64,000 bases of DNA from Ectothiorhodospira shaposhnikovii. Its GTDB lineage: Bacteria; Pseudomonadota; Gammaproteobacteria; Ectothiorhodospirales; Ectothiorhodospiraceae. The stretch's first letter is position 1, and each line of letters opens with the position of its first letter. The position numbers and the translations under genes are program-made. The stretch is taken from contig NZ_NRSM01000012.1 in the NCBI RefSeq assembly GCF_016584105.1, positions 45,981-109,980 on the forward strand, written 5' to 3'. Under the pieces are notes generated by a model. It made no database searches. It was not told where the DNA came from and was given only the letters and a program-made list of their open reading frames with translations. Of this stretch, positions 44,472-54,600 are shown piece after piece.

Positions 44472-45790
44472 TCAACCTGTCCCGTCTGTCCCTGGACCGC
44501 GCGCCCCCTCTGTGGGTACCCCTGCAGTTCATGGCGGTCGCCCCCCTGTTCGGCGTCCTGTTTGCCGGGGTGATGATCCTGCTCGGCCCGCAGGTGCTGG
44601 TATCGCGCTGGATGCCCGGCATGATCGGCGCCGCCCATCTGCTGGTCCTGGGCTATGTGGCCATGGTCATGTTCGGTGCCATGCAGCAGATGCTGCCGGT
44701 GGTGGCCGGCTCTCCCGTCCCCCGCGGCGCCATCACCAGCCGCCTGAGCTTCATGCTGCTGACCCTGGGCACACCCCTGCTCGGTATCGGCCTGGCCCTG
44801 CATCGGCCCGCCTGGATCGCCGTCGGCGGCGTCCTGGTGCTGGGCGGCCTGGGGGTGTTCACCCTCACCGCCCTGATCGCCCTGGCCCGCAGCCAGGCGC
44901 GGGGGCCCACCACCCAGGCCATGACCCTGGCGGTCATCGCCCTGCTGGTCACGGCGGCCCTGGGCGGTTGGCTGGCCGGAGGCCATCTGGGACTGGGCTG
45001 GCCCCTGCCCCGGCACATGACCGACCTGCACCTGGCCTGGGGCCTGCTGGGATGGGTGGCGCTGCTGGTGGCCGGCGCCGCCTATCAGGTGGTGCCCATG
45101 TTCCAGATGACACCGGAGTACCCCGTCCTGCCGGCCCGCCTGCATGCCCCGCTGGTATTTGCCATTCTGGCCGTGATGACCCTGACGGCCCTGCTGCCGG
45201 TACCGGCGGCCACGGCCAAGGTCATCAACATGACCGGCAGTGGCATGCTGGCGGCCCTGATGGCGGGTTTTGCCGGCATCACCCTGTGGCTGCAGTCCAG
45301 GCGTCGCCGCCGCAACGCGGATGTCACGGTTCGCTTCTGGCACATCGGCATGGTCTCGCTGCTGGCCGCGGTACTGGTCTGGGTGGTGATCCAGTTACTC
45401 CCGGGCCGGGGCCTGTGGGGTGTCTGGGCACTGGTGCTGGCCTGGCTGTTCGTGGCCGGATTTGCCGTGTCGGTGATCAACGGCATGCTGTACAAGATCG
45501 TGCCCTTTCTGGTCTGGCTGCATCTGAACCAGACCCGCATGGGCTCGGGCAACTTCGCCATGCGGGTCCCCAACATGCACGAGGTCATCCCCCTGGGACT
45601 GACCCGACTCCAGCTTCGCCTGCACCTGGCGGCCCTCGTCGCCGGCCTGACGGCCCTGGCCTGGCCCGCCCTGCTGATTCCGGCGATGCTGCTCTTTGCC
45701 GCCTCCAACGGCCTGCTGAGCTGGAACCTGTTCACCGGCATCCGCTGCTATCGCGCCAGCCTGAATGCCCCCCGGACGACGACCGGGTGA
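44468..45790 (+). CDS. Polytopic membrane protein, NnrS/heme-copper-oxidase-I-like
   Basis: A 440-residue integral membrane protein with about twelve hydrophobic helices. Histidines occur at helix ends in AAHLLVLGYVAMVMFG, HMTDLHLAWGLLGW, FWHIGM and FLVWLHLNQTRMG, a pattern like NnrS and heme-copper oxidase subunit I relatives, which suggests possible haem binding; this is inference. It is the third gene of the hemerythrin-DUF2249 operon. The ATG at 44468 overlaps the previous stop. Transport or redox sensing tied to NO is possible but unproven. Confidence 0.72.
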   Translation: MINLSRLSLDRAPPLWVPLQFMAVAPLFGVLFAGVMILLGPQVLVSRWMPGMIGAAHLLVLGYVAMVMFGAMQQMLPVVAGSPVPRGAITSRLSFMLLTLGTPLLGIGLALHRPAWIAVGGVLVLGGLGVFTLTALIALARSQARGPTTQAMTLAVIALLVTAALGGWLAGGHLGLGWPLPRHMTDLHLAWGLLGWVALLVAGAAYQVVPMFQMTPEYPVLPARLHAPLVFAILAVMTLTALLPVPAATAKVINMTGSGMLAALMAGFAGITLWLQSRRRRRNADVTVRFWHIGMVSLLAAVLVWVVIQLLPGRGLWGVWALVLAWLFVAGFAVSVINGMLYKIVPFLVWLHLNQTRMGSGNFAMRVPNMHEVIPLGLTRLQLRLHLAALVAGLTALAWPALLIPAMLLFAASNGLLSWNLFTGIRCYRASLNAPRTTTG

Positions 45791-45864
45791 AAGCCGTCAG
45801 CGCCGGTTTTTGGTACCCTGTACGGACCACAGGTTTTTCTCTTTCCGTTTTCGCAAGTGATCCC

Positions 45865-46212
45865 ATGCCCATGCCTCTCCTGAAGGCCCTCACCGTCCTC
45901 CCCCTGCTGTGGCTGCTGTCAGCCTGCAACGAGGCCCCGACACCGCCCCAGACCGTGCCGCTGATGATGCTGGTGAACCAGCCGGCCAGCCATGACGGTC
46001 GCCTGATCACCACCGAGGGCACCGTCCGCCGGGTGGAGGACCCCCTCCACTACTGGATCGAGGATACCCAGCTGCGCCGGGTGGCCATCCAGCCCGACGC
46101 CCTGATTGCCCCCCACCTGGGCCGCAAAGTCCGGGTCACGGGCCGTTTCAGCCACGCGCCGGATCAGGGCCGCCGCCTGCAAGCGGAGCATGTCATCCCC
46201 CTGGATGAATGA
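45865..46212 (+). CDS. Small OB-fold-like lipoprotein
   Basis: A 115-residue protein with lipobox LLSAC (Cys21). The mature domain has strand-like segments in the order of OB-fold nucleic-acid-binding-like domains: ITTEGTVRRVEDPLHYWIE, RVAIQPDALIAPHL, KVRVTGRFSHA and LQAEHVIPLDE. It resembles YgiW/OB-fold periplasmic proteins in form. Two close ATG codons (45865, 45871) are possible. It follows the membrane protein by 74 bases and may belong to the same transcript. Confidence 0.7.
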   Translation: MPMPLLKALTVLPLLWLLSACNEAPTPPQTVPLMMLVNQPASHDGRLITTEGTVRRVEDPLHYWIEDTQLRRVAIQPDALIAPHLGRKVRVTGRFSHAPDQGRRLQAEHVIPLDE

Positions 46213-46295
46213 TCCCGATACCGGGGCGGCATTCCATGCCCCGGCCATGCCCCCAAAGGCACCCCGTTCGCGGCCGAGGGCCGCCCCCACGTGAC

Positions 46296-47834
46296 ATGTC
46301 CCTGATCCGTCCGGCAAACACTCCGTTCCCCCCATGGCTTCGGCACAGCGGCCGGGAAACCCGGCGACTGGTCCTGCTCGCCCTGCCCATCTGCGGAGCC
46401 CAGCTCACCCAGGCCGGCATGGGTGTGGCCGATGTCATGATGACCGGTCGTCTGAGCGCGACCGACCTGGCGGCCGTCTCCGTCGGAGCCAGCCTGTGGA
46501 TGCCCATGATGCTGTTCATGCTGGGGACCCTGATGGGACTCACCCCCATCGTCAGCGAACGCCTGGGGGCGGGCGATTCCCGGCGAATCCGTGCCCGGGT
46601 CCATCAGGCCCTGTGGGTGAGCCTGGCCATGGGCATCCTGGTGGGCCTGATGCTCCTGCAACTGGCCCCTCCCATCTTCCGGTGGATGGACGTGCCGCCG
46701 GAGGCGGCCGCCCGCTCCGGCGATTATCTCGCGGGTGTTGCCCTGGGCATGCCGGGCATCGCCCTGTTCCTGGCCCTGAGGGCCTTTTCCGACGGCATGA
46801 GCCATACCCGGCCGGCCCTGTGGATCGGTCTCATCGGCCTGGGGGTCAACATCCCCGCCAACTTCCTGCTGATCCATGGCGGCGGCGGCGTGGCGGCGCT
46901 GCTCGGCCCCCTGGCGCCCCCGGGCCTGGAAGCCTTGCCCGCCCTGGGTGCCCTGGGCTGCGGTATCGCCACGGCCCTGTCCTTCTGGACCATGGGACTG
47001 GCGATGCTGCTCCACACCCGACGCAGCCCGGTCTACAGGCCGGTGGCCCTGTGGTCACGACTGACGCCGCCGCGCCCGGCCCTGATCGGTGAACTGCTGT
47101 TCGTGGGCCTGCCCATCGGCATCGCCATCTTCGTGGAAGTCACCCTGTTTACCCTCATCGCCCTGCTGGTGGCCAGCCTGGGGGAAATCACCGTGGCCGC
47201 GCATCAGGTGGCACTGAACATCACCTCCTTCATTTTCGTCCTGCCCCTGGCCCTGGGAATGGCCCTGACCGTCCGGGTCAGCCGCGCACTGGGGGCGGGA
47301 CGCCCCCGACAGGCGCGATTCGTGGCCTGGAACGGCGTGGTGGTGTCCCTGGTGACGGCCCTCGCCAACGGTGTCTTTCTACTGCTGCTGGGGGAGGCCG
47401 TCATCGGCCTGTACACCCACGATACCCAGGTGCAGTCACTGGCCCTGTCACTGATCTTCCTGGCGGTGCTGTTCCAGCTCTCCGATGCCCTGCAGCTGAA
47501 CATGGCCGGCGCCCTGCGGGGATACAAGGATACCCGTGTCCTGATGATGATCACGCTGCTGTCCTACTGGGCCGTGGGCCTGTCCGCCGGACACTGGCTG
47601 GCCACCCGGGGCCTGGGTGGCGCCATCCCCGCGCTGGGTGTCCATGGCTACTGGATCGGACTCATCATGGGCCTCACCGTCGCCGCCCTGCTGCTGGGAC
47701 TGCGCCTGCGGGCCATCAGCCGCCCCGATCCCGCCCTATCCACAGATTCTGTGGATAACTTTGTGGAAAGCATGTCTGAAACCGTCCCGGCTGCAGGCCC
47801 CATCACAGGCTCTAACAATTTGAACAAAAAATGA
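46296..47834 (+). CDS. MATE-family multidrug exporter (NorM type)
   Basis: A 512-residue transporter with about twelve helices in two repeats; conserved elements include QAGMGVADVMMTG and VAAHQVALNITSF. NorM proteins are about 457 residues, so a roughly 30-residue polar tail after AISRPDPALSTDSV is extra. That tail is encoded by DNA holding DnaA-type boxes, which suggests the gene end and a replication-type element overlap. It exports cationic compounds in exchange for sodium or protons. The ATG at 46296 is chosen over an upstream frame through intergenic sequence. Confidence 0.9.
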   Translation: MSLIRPANTPFPPWLRHSGRETRRLVLLALPICGAQLTQAGMGVADVMMTGRLSATDLAAVSVGASLWMPMMLFMLGTLMGLTPIVSERLGAGDSRRIRARVHQALWVSLAMGILVGLMLLQLAPPIFRWMDVPPEAAARSGDYLAGVALGMPGIALFLALRAFSDGMSHTRPALWIGLIGLGVNIPANFLLIHGGGGVAALLGPLAPPGLEALPALGALGCGIATALSFWTMGLAMLLHTRRSPVYRPVALWSRLTPPRPALIGELLFVGLPIGIAIFVEVTLFTLIALLVASLGEITVAAHQVALNITSFIFVLPLALGMALTVRVSRALGAGRPRQARFVAWNGVVVSLVTALANGVFLLLLGEAVIGLYTHDTQVQSLALSLIFLAVLFQLSDALQLNMAGALRGYKDTRVLMMITLLSYWAVGLSAGHWLATRGLGGAIPALGVHGYWIGLIMGLTVAALLLGLRLRAISRPDPALSTDSVDNFVESMSETVPAAGPITGSNNLNKK

Positions 47835-47947
47835 CCAAACCTTAAAAGTCATTTAATTTCAATTACTTAAAAAACAACCATCAGACGCTCCCTGCAGCTT
47901 GACAAACAAGCGCGGGATCGATAGAGGCCACGGTGAAATGTGCATAA
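47736..47947. other. DnaA-box cluster with AT-rich segment, oriC-like element
   Basis: Four DnaA-type 9-mers: CTATCCACA (47736-47744, 8 of 9 to TTATNCACA), TGTGGATAA (47750-47758, exact on the opposite strand), TGTGGAAAG (47762-47770, 7 of 9) and TGTGCATAA (47939-47947, exact to TTATNCACA on the opposite strand). Between them, at about 47808-47880, lies an unusually AT-rich tract in a GC-rich genome, rich in runs of A and T like a duplex-unwinding element. The arrangement resembles an origin but dnaA, dnaN, rpmH, mnmG and gyrB are not in this window. It may instead be a DnaA-titration or regulatory locus. Confidence 0.5.
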
Positions 47948-48005
47948 CCACTGGCCGGTAGTCCGATGAGGACGACTCCTGAACCAGACGGCGTATACTC
48001 TCCGC

Positions 48006-48479
48006 ATGCCTGCCGATACCCCCCAGCCCCAAAGTCAACGCATCTGGGTCGACGCGGATGCCTGTCCCGCCGTGATCAAGGACATCCTGTTCCGCGCCGC
48101 CCAGCGCACCCGCATCCCGGTCACCCTGGTGGCCAACCAGTACATCAGGGTGCCGCGATCACCGTTCATCCGTGCCATCCAGGTCGGCCATGGCTATGAC
48201 GTGGCGGATCAGGAAATCGTCCGTCAGGCCCGGGCCGGGGATCTGGTGGTCACCGCGGACATCCCCCTGGCGGCGGAGGTGATCGACAAGGGCGTCCATG
48301 TCCTCAACCCGCGCGGGGAACGCTATACCCCGGAGAGCATCAGGGAACGGTTGCAGATGCGCGATTTCATGGAGACCCTGCGGGCCAGCGGCATCGAGAC
48401 GGGTGGCCCGGATGCCCTGCATCAACGTGACCGCCAGGCCTTCGCCAACCAGCTGGATCGCTGGATCAACGGCCGGTGA
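48006..48479 (+). CDS. YaiI/YqxD-family (DUF188) protein
   Basis: A 157-residue protein beginning [11 protein letters not shown] and containing [18 protein letters not shown] and [12 protein letters not shown], features of the UPF0178 (DUF188, YaiI) family. It is PIN-like in fold and presumed to be a nuclease, but without experimental assignment. The first ATG at 48006 follows the AT-rich element. It is convergent with the hydrolase gene, ten bases apart. Confidence 0.88.
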   Translation: MPADTPQPQSQRIWVDADACPAVIKDILFRAAQRTRIPVTLVANQYIRVPRSPFIRAIQVGHGYDVADQEIVRQARAGDLVVTADIPLAAEVIDKGVHVLNPRGERYTPESIRERLQMRDFMETLRASGIETGGPDALHQRDRQAFANQLDRWINGR

Positions 48480-48489
48480 GACCTCTGCC

Positions 48490-50142
48490 TCAGCGGGAAA
48501 ACAGGGTCTTCAGGCGTTCCAGATCCTCGGCCGACCAGCCCCCGGGTTCCGTCAGCGCGTGCCAGGCATCGATATAGTGCTCGGCCGCGAAGGTGTGGCC
48601 GTACCCGGGGGGCGTGGAGCCCACCGCCATGTCCGCCGCCAGTTGCAGCATGGTGACAATGGGATACCAGCGCAGATCCGGCGACACATCCGGTCCCCGG
48701 GGCTGCAGCATCCACTCCGGCTCGCGGAAGAAGGCATGGGTGTCAAAGAAGGTGACCGGATCACTGGCGTACTGGAGATAGGCAATGCGGAACGTCCCCC
48801 AGGGACCGGCCCCGTCGTTCAGCCCCCCGGTCTGGTTCATGAAACGCACCACCGCGCCGTCCCGGAACCGGGGCAGCCAGGGCGGGGAATCCGGGTCGCG
48901 CTCCTGGGTGGCCTTGCGCCAGGTTTCGCTGCGAAACGGGGGGCCGCTCCAAAGGGCACCGTGGAAGGGGTCCTGAATGATGTCGTAGACATCGAAGGAA
49001 CGGTCGGAATTGAGCGCCCCCAGGCTCAGGCCGTGGAGATACAGGGCGGGCCTGGCGTCCCGGGGCAGCCCGGTCCAGTAGCCATACACCTTTTCGAACA
49101 GGGCCCGGGCCATCTCGGCCCCGTACTCCCCCTCCACGATCAGGGACAGGGCGCTGGGCAGGTAGGAATACTGGGCCGTCACCGTGGCGATATCTCCCCG
49201 GTGCAGATACTCCACCGTATCCTGGGCCGCCGGGTCCACCCACCCGGTGCCCGTGGGCGTCACCAACAGCAACACGGAACGCTCGAATCCGCCCACCCGC
49301 TTGAGTTCCTCCAGGGCCAGTCTGGCCCTTTCGCGGGCCGTGTCCGCCGCATTCAGTCCCACGTAGACCCGAATCGGCTCCAGGGCCGGGGCACCGGTAA
49401 AGTCCGCGATCTCGCCGGCGGAAGGCCCCGAGGAGATGAAGTTGCGCCCCTGGCGCCCCAGTTCCGCCCAGGGGATCAGGGAAGCACTGCTGCCGGTTTT
49501 GAGGGGGTCCTCGGGACGGGCCAGATCGTCCTGGATCAGGGCATCCACCTGCTGATAGGAGTTGTCCGCCGCCCGCAGGGCCAGGGAGAAGATCACCCCG
49601 TCGATCAGGGACCAGAACAACATGGCCGCGACCAGCACCCCCACCACGTGGGAGACATGGGCGGGGACAAAGCGCTGCAACCGGCTGGAAAGAAAGAAAA
49701 ATGTGTACTTGAACAGGCGCGCCACCACCAGCAGCGCGGTGAATATCAGCAGGGTCATCAGACCGATGGCCACGGTGGGCATGCCGCCGATGGGTTCCAT
49801 GCCCATGATCCCGCGCAAGGTGTTCTGCCACTCGGTGGCCTGCCACAGGAAAGTGACCACGACCACCGCGCAGGCCAGGGCCGCCAGTGACTTCAGGATC
49901 AGCTCGTTACGGCGCCGGGGTACTGGCAGTTCCACATAGATCCACAGCCAGCGAAAGAAGAAGCCTACGGCATAGCCGGCGGTAAAGGACAGCCCGGAGA
50001 TCAGCCCCTGGATGCCGAAGGGGCGGGGCACCAGGCTGGGGGTCAGGGAAAAGGCAAAGAACAGGGTACCCACCAACAGCCCGACGACGGAGAATCCCCT
50101 GGCCAGATCCAGGATGAAATCACGGATTTTATGCTTAGCCAT
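48490..50142 (-). CDS. Membrane alpha/beta-hydrolase (Abhydrolase_9 type)
   Basis: A 550-residue protein with a membrane domain of about five helices (residues 15-185) followed by a soluble alpha/beta-hydrolase domain. The nucleophile elbow is GLSLGA in LYLHGLSLGALNS, and the family hallmarks RVYVGLNAADTARERA and NQTGGLNDGAG are seen. Such proteins occur in actinobacteria and scattered proteobacteria; substrates are unknown. It is divergent from the PLP decarboxylase gene. The ATG at 50142 has weak upstream signals. Confidence 0.83.
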   Translation of the reverse strand: MAKHKIRDFILDLARGFSVVGLLVGTLFFAFSLTPSLVPRPFGIQGLISGLSFTAGYAVGFFFRWLWIYVELPVPRRRNELILKSLAALACAVVVVTFLWQATEWQNTLRGIMGMEPIGGMPTVAIGLMTLLIFTALLVVARLFKYTFFFLSSRLQRFVPAHVSHVVGVLVAAMLFWSLIDGVIFSLALRAADNSYQQVDALIQDDLARPEDPLKTGSSASLIPWAELGRQGRNFISSGPSAGEIADFTGAPALEPIRVYVGLNAADTARERARLALEELKRVGGFERSVLLLVTPTGTGWVDPAAQDTVEYLHRGDIATVTAQYSYLPSALSLIVEGEYGAEMARALFEKVYGYWTGLPRDARPALYLHGLSLGALNSDRSFDVYDIIQDPFHGALWSGPPFRSETWRKATQERDPDSPPWLPRFRDGAVVRFMNQTGGLNDGAGPWGTFRIAYLQYASDPVTFFDTHAFFREPEWMLQPRGPDVSPDLRWYPIVTMLQLAADMAVGSTPPGYGHTFAAEHYIDAWHALTEPGGWSAEDLERLKTLFSR

Positions 50143-50204
50143 AAATATCCTTTACTCTGGAATATCCTTGTTAGAATCCCCTGCACAAGGCCCCCGGAGC
50201 CCCG

Positions 50205-51593
50205 ATGAATCACGACGACCTGCGCCAATGGTCCAAGCGCGCCGCCGACTGGACCCACGAATACCATAGCAGCCTGCGCAACCGACCGGTGCGGGCACGG
50301 ACACAACCCGGCGACATTGCCGCCCGCCTGCCCGAAGCCGCCCCGGAACAGCCCGAGCCCCTGGAGACGATCTTCGAGGATTTCACCCGGATCGTACCCG
50401 ACGGCATGACCCACTGGCAGCACCCCCGTTTCTTCGCCTACTTCCCCGGCAACGCCGCACCCGCCTCCATGCTGGCAGAACAGCTGGCCAACGGCATGGC
50501 CGCCCAGGCCATGCTCTGGCAGACCTCCCCCGCCGCCACGGAAATGGAAACCGTGATGATCGGCTGGCTGCGCGATGCCCTGGGGCTGGCGCCCCACTTC
50601 ACCGGCACCATCCATGATACCGCCACCATCGCCACCCTCTCGGCAATACTCACCATGCGGGAACGGGCCCTGGCCTGGAACGGCAACACAGCGGGACTCA
50701 CGGCACAGCCCCGCCTGCGGCTTTATGCCTCCACTCAGGTCCACTCCTCCATCGACAAGGCGGTCCGCATCGCCGGCATCGGCCAGGACAATCTGGTGAA
50801 GATCCCCACCGATGCGCACCATGCCATGGACACCACGGCCCTGGACAGCGCCATTCGGGCCGATCTGGCCGCCGGTCACCGACCGGCCGGTGTCATCCTC
50901 TGTGTGGGGGCCACCGGCATCGGTGCCAGCGACCGGCTCCAGGATGCCATCACGGTGGCCAAGGCCCACGGTCTGACTACCCACGTGGATGCCGCCTGGG
51001 CGGGATCGGCCATGATCTGCCCGGAATTTCGCCACCTCTGGGCAGGCATCGACGGTGCCGACAGCATCGTTTTCAACCCCCATAAATGGCTCGGCATGCA
51101 GATGGACTGCTCCATCCAGTTCCTGGCCGATCCGGTCCCCCAGGTCCGCACCCTGGGCCTGCGACCCGATTACCTGGAAACCCTGGGACAGTCGGAGATC
51201 ACCAACTATAACGAGTGGACGGTCCCCCTGGGACGCCGCTTCCGGGCCCTGAAGATCTGGTTCACCCTCCGCGCCCACGGTCTGGAAGGCCTGCGCCAAC
51301 GCATCCGCAACCACATTGCCTGGTCGGAAGAATTGGCCGCTACCATGGCCTCACTGCCGGAGGTGGAGATCATCACTCCCCCTGCCCTTTCCCTGTTCAG
51401 CTTCGCCCTCAAGGCCGGTGATGATGCCACCGAGGCGCTGCTCACCCGCATCAATGACGATGGGCGAGTCTACCTCACCCAGACCCGGCACGGGGGCCGC
51501 TTCGTCATCCGGGTACAGGTCGGACAATTCGACTGCACCCGGGAGGATGTGATGATGGTGCGCCAGACGGTCCGTGAGCTGCTGTCCGGTTAA
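50205..51593 (+). CDS. Group II PLP-dependent amino acid decarboxylase
   Basis: A 462-residue decarboxylase. The cofactor-binding lysine is Lys294 in FNPHKWLGMQMDCS, and PRFFAYFPGN and THVDAAWAGSA motifs are present. It belongs to the aromatic-L-amino-acid decarboxylase group; the exact substrate (tyrosine, tryptophan, DOPA or other) cannot be told from sequence. AAGGCCCCCGGAGCCCC precedes the ATG. It is convergent with the GGDEF/EAL gene, 24 bases apart, and could be functionally independent of it. Confidence 0.9.
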   Translation: MNHDDLRQWSKRAADWTHEYHSSLRNRPVRARTQPGDIAARLPEAAPEQPEPLETIFEDFTRIVPDGMTHWQHPRFFAYFPGNAAPASMLAEQLANGMAAQAMLWQTSPAATEMETVMIGWLRDALGLAPHFTGTIHDTATIATLSAILTMRERALAWNGNTAGLTAQPRLRLYASTQVHSSIDKAVRIAGIGQDNLVKIPTDAHHAMDTTALDSAIRADLAAGHRPAGVILCVGATGIGASDRLQDAITVAKAHGLTTHVDAAWAGSAMICPEFRHLWAGIDGADSIVFNPHKWLGMQMDCSIQFLADPVPQVRTLGLRPDYLETLGQSEITNYNEWTVPLGRRFRALKIWFTLRAHGLEGLRQRIRNHIAWSEELAATMASLPEVEIITPPALSLFSFALKAGDDATEALLTRINDDGRVYLTQTRHGGRFVIRVQVGQFDCTREDVMMVRQTVRELLSG

Positions 51594-51617
51594 ACCGGCC
51601 GGAACAGACCAACCGGC

Positions 51618-54600
51618 TCAATCCAGATAGTCATCCAGCGCCTTGGACAGGGCATCCCCCAGGTCGGAGAGTTCACCCAGGCGGCGGCAGGCCGACTGGA
51701 TGTCACCCTGGGCATGCAATTGGTACAGCACCTTTGCCAACTGATGAATCTGGCGGTGCAGACGGTCCACGGCCTCGAACCCAGGGCGCGGATGCAGACC
51801 GGACTCATCCATCCAGCGGCTGAAGATGCATTGATCATGGACCGGGCCGGGCAACTCGCGACGGCCCGCCCTGAAGGCATCCACAAGATCCTGAATCCAG
51901 GCACGATGTTCCACCAGAGCATACAGCAACGGCAGATATTCACGATTCAGGCGCCGCAGGCGGGCCCAGCGGGGGCTGGGCCGCCATTCCCGTGCCCAGT
52001 CCCGCAGGGACTCTGCCGGCATCGGCCTGGCAATACCATAGCCCTGCCCCAGCTCACAGCCGATGCGCAGCAACATGTCGGCATGGCAAGGTGTCTCCAC
52101 CCCTTCCGCGATCACGCTACGCCCGAACGCACCGGCCAGCCCCAATACCCCGTCCAGGATGGCCAGATCATCGGGATCTTCCAGGATATCCCGCACAAAG
52201 CTCTGGTCCACCTTGACCACCCCCGCCGGCAACCGTTTCAGGTACGTCAGTGACGAGTAGCCCGTGCCGAAATCATCCAGGGCGACGTTCACCCCGACGG
52301 CACGGCATTCCTCCAGCAACCGCGAAACCTGCACCAGATCACCCAGGGCGCTGGTTTCCAGCACTTCCAACTCCAGATGGTCCGGTGGCACTTCCGGATA
52401 TCTGGCCAGCAACACCTTGAGACCGGAGGTAAAATCCGGCTGGCGCAACTGTCTGGCACCGATGTTGACGCTCACCGGCATCCTGAAACCTTCCGCCTGC
52501 CACAGGGCGATCTGTCTCAGGGCGGTGTCGATCACCCATTCACCCACGGCGACACCCAGGGAGTGATCCTCGATCTCGGGCAGAAAATAGGAGGGAGGCA
52601 GCAAACCCCGCTCCGGGTGCTGCCAGCGGATCAGCGCCTCGGCTCCGATGATCTCACCGGTACGCAGATTGACCTTGGGCTGGTAATACAGGACAAACTC
52701 ACCGGCCTGCAGTGCCCTGCGGATACGCTCGATGCTTTCGTGCCGCGTTCGCAGGCTGCGATCCAGATCGGCGTCGAATCTGTGAAAGCGATTCTTTCCG
52801 GTCAGTTTGGCCTGGTACATGGCCTGATCCGCCTGACGCAGGAGCTGATCGGCCTCGACCGGATCATCCTGGGGATAGAAGGCCACACCCAGGCTGGCGG
52901 AAACCTGCAGCACATGACCTTCGATCCGTGTACTGCGGGAGGCGGCATCCAGCAGACGGAACAGCAGGGGCAAACCGGCATCGGGATCGGGCAGGTCAAG
53001 CAGTACCGCCACGAACTCGTCTCCACCCAGCCGCGAGAGGGTATCACCTTCCCGCAGTGATTCCTTCATCCGGGCGGCAAGCGCCATCAGGAACCGATCC
53101 CCCACAGTATGGCCAAACCGGTCATTGACGGCCTTGAAACCGTCCAGATCCAGATATACCACGGCAATGTGCAGACCGCGTCTCAGGGCCTGGCTCATGG
53201 CCTGATTCAGACGATCAGCCAGCAGCACACGGTTGGGCAGATTGGTCAACGCATCATAGTGAGCGATGCGCTCCAGTTGCATCTCATGCTCCTTGAGCGG
53301 AGTGATATCGGTGGAAATACCCAACAGACCAACCACGGCCCGCGCCTCCGTCTCGTCATGAATCGGCGTCTTGATCTCCAGATAAATCCTGCTGCGGCCT
53401 TGACCGTCCTCCAACTCCACCTCCTCCCTGGTCTGCTCGCCCCGCAACACCCGCCGGTCGATCTGCCGCAGGCGACGCGCCGATGCGGGGGGGAGGAAAT
53501 CACTGTCCTCGGCGCCCATTAACGCCTCCATGGAACAGCTGAACAACCTCAGGGTTGCCCGGTTGGCATAGGTATACCGGTAATGACTATCCTTCATGTA
53601 GATGTAGGACGAAACATGATCCAGGGCCTCGCGGAAACGGCGATTCTCCGCATAGGCGCGACGCAACTCCAGCTCGGACTCCTTGCGTTCCGTGACATCG
53701 GTAATGACGCCATACCAGCTGACGGCCCCGTCTTCAGCATGATGGGGAAGCGCGTCACCAAACAGCCAGCGAATGGATCCATCCCGGAGCTGCGCCCGAT
53801 ACTCATGTTGCCAGGGAGAAAGATCCCTGGCCGAGCGAATGATCGAGGCAATGAATCTCCGGCGGTCCCGGGAATGGACGGCCTTGAGGGCGATCGCGGC
53901 ATTTTTCCTCACCACTTCGGGAGCAAGGCCATGCAACTGGCGAATACCTTCGCTCACATAAGGGAAAGAGACATGGCCATCCGGATACAACCTGAATTCA
54001 AACACCAGACCGGGAACACGCGCGGCAATGGTCTGGATCTGATCCAGTAGCTTTTCCCGGGTTGCCTCCAGGGCCTTGCGCCCGGAAATGTCCTTGGTGG
54101 TACCGATCATGCGCAAAGGCTGGCCGTTAGCCCCACGACTGACCACAATTCCCCGCTCCATCACCCATTTCCAACCACCATCATTGCGCCGCAGGCGGTG
54201 CTCATCACTGTACACGGGAGCATCGCCGTCAAGACAGGCCCGCAGGGCAACCATGACCCGCGTCCTGTCATCAGGATGAAGACGGTTTTGCCACTCATCG
54301 ACGGTTGCGCCAATGTCCTCTTCCCCACAATCGAGCATGGCTTTCCAGCGCGTCGAATAGAATACGGCCCCACTCTCCAGGTCCCAGTCCCATAACCCGA
54401 GTCCGGAGCCCTCGATGGCAAAGCGCCAGCGGAATTCACTCTCCTCAAGCTGGGCTTCCCGAGCCTTGATCGCCTCGGTGAGCTGGGCCGCCAGATGCAG
54501 GGCACGTTTACGGGTAGAGGCGATGGACAGAATCAGGGCAGCCAGCAGACCAGTAAGACTCCCCCCCCCGGCAAGGGTGGCCCAGGCCGTGGCGTAACGA

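Noticed and set aside
44512..46212. 566-codon open frame on the plus strand overlapping the membrane protein gene
   Set aside because: It is rich in Pro/Gly/Arg/His with no hydrophobic pattern or family motif except where it becomes the lipoprotein reading frame after 45865; it is a composition effect of GC-rich coding DNA.
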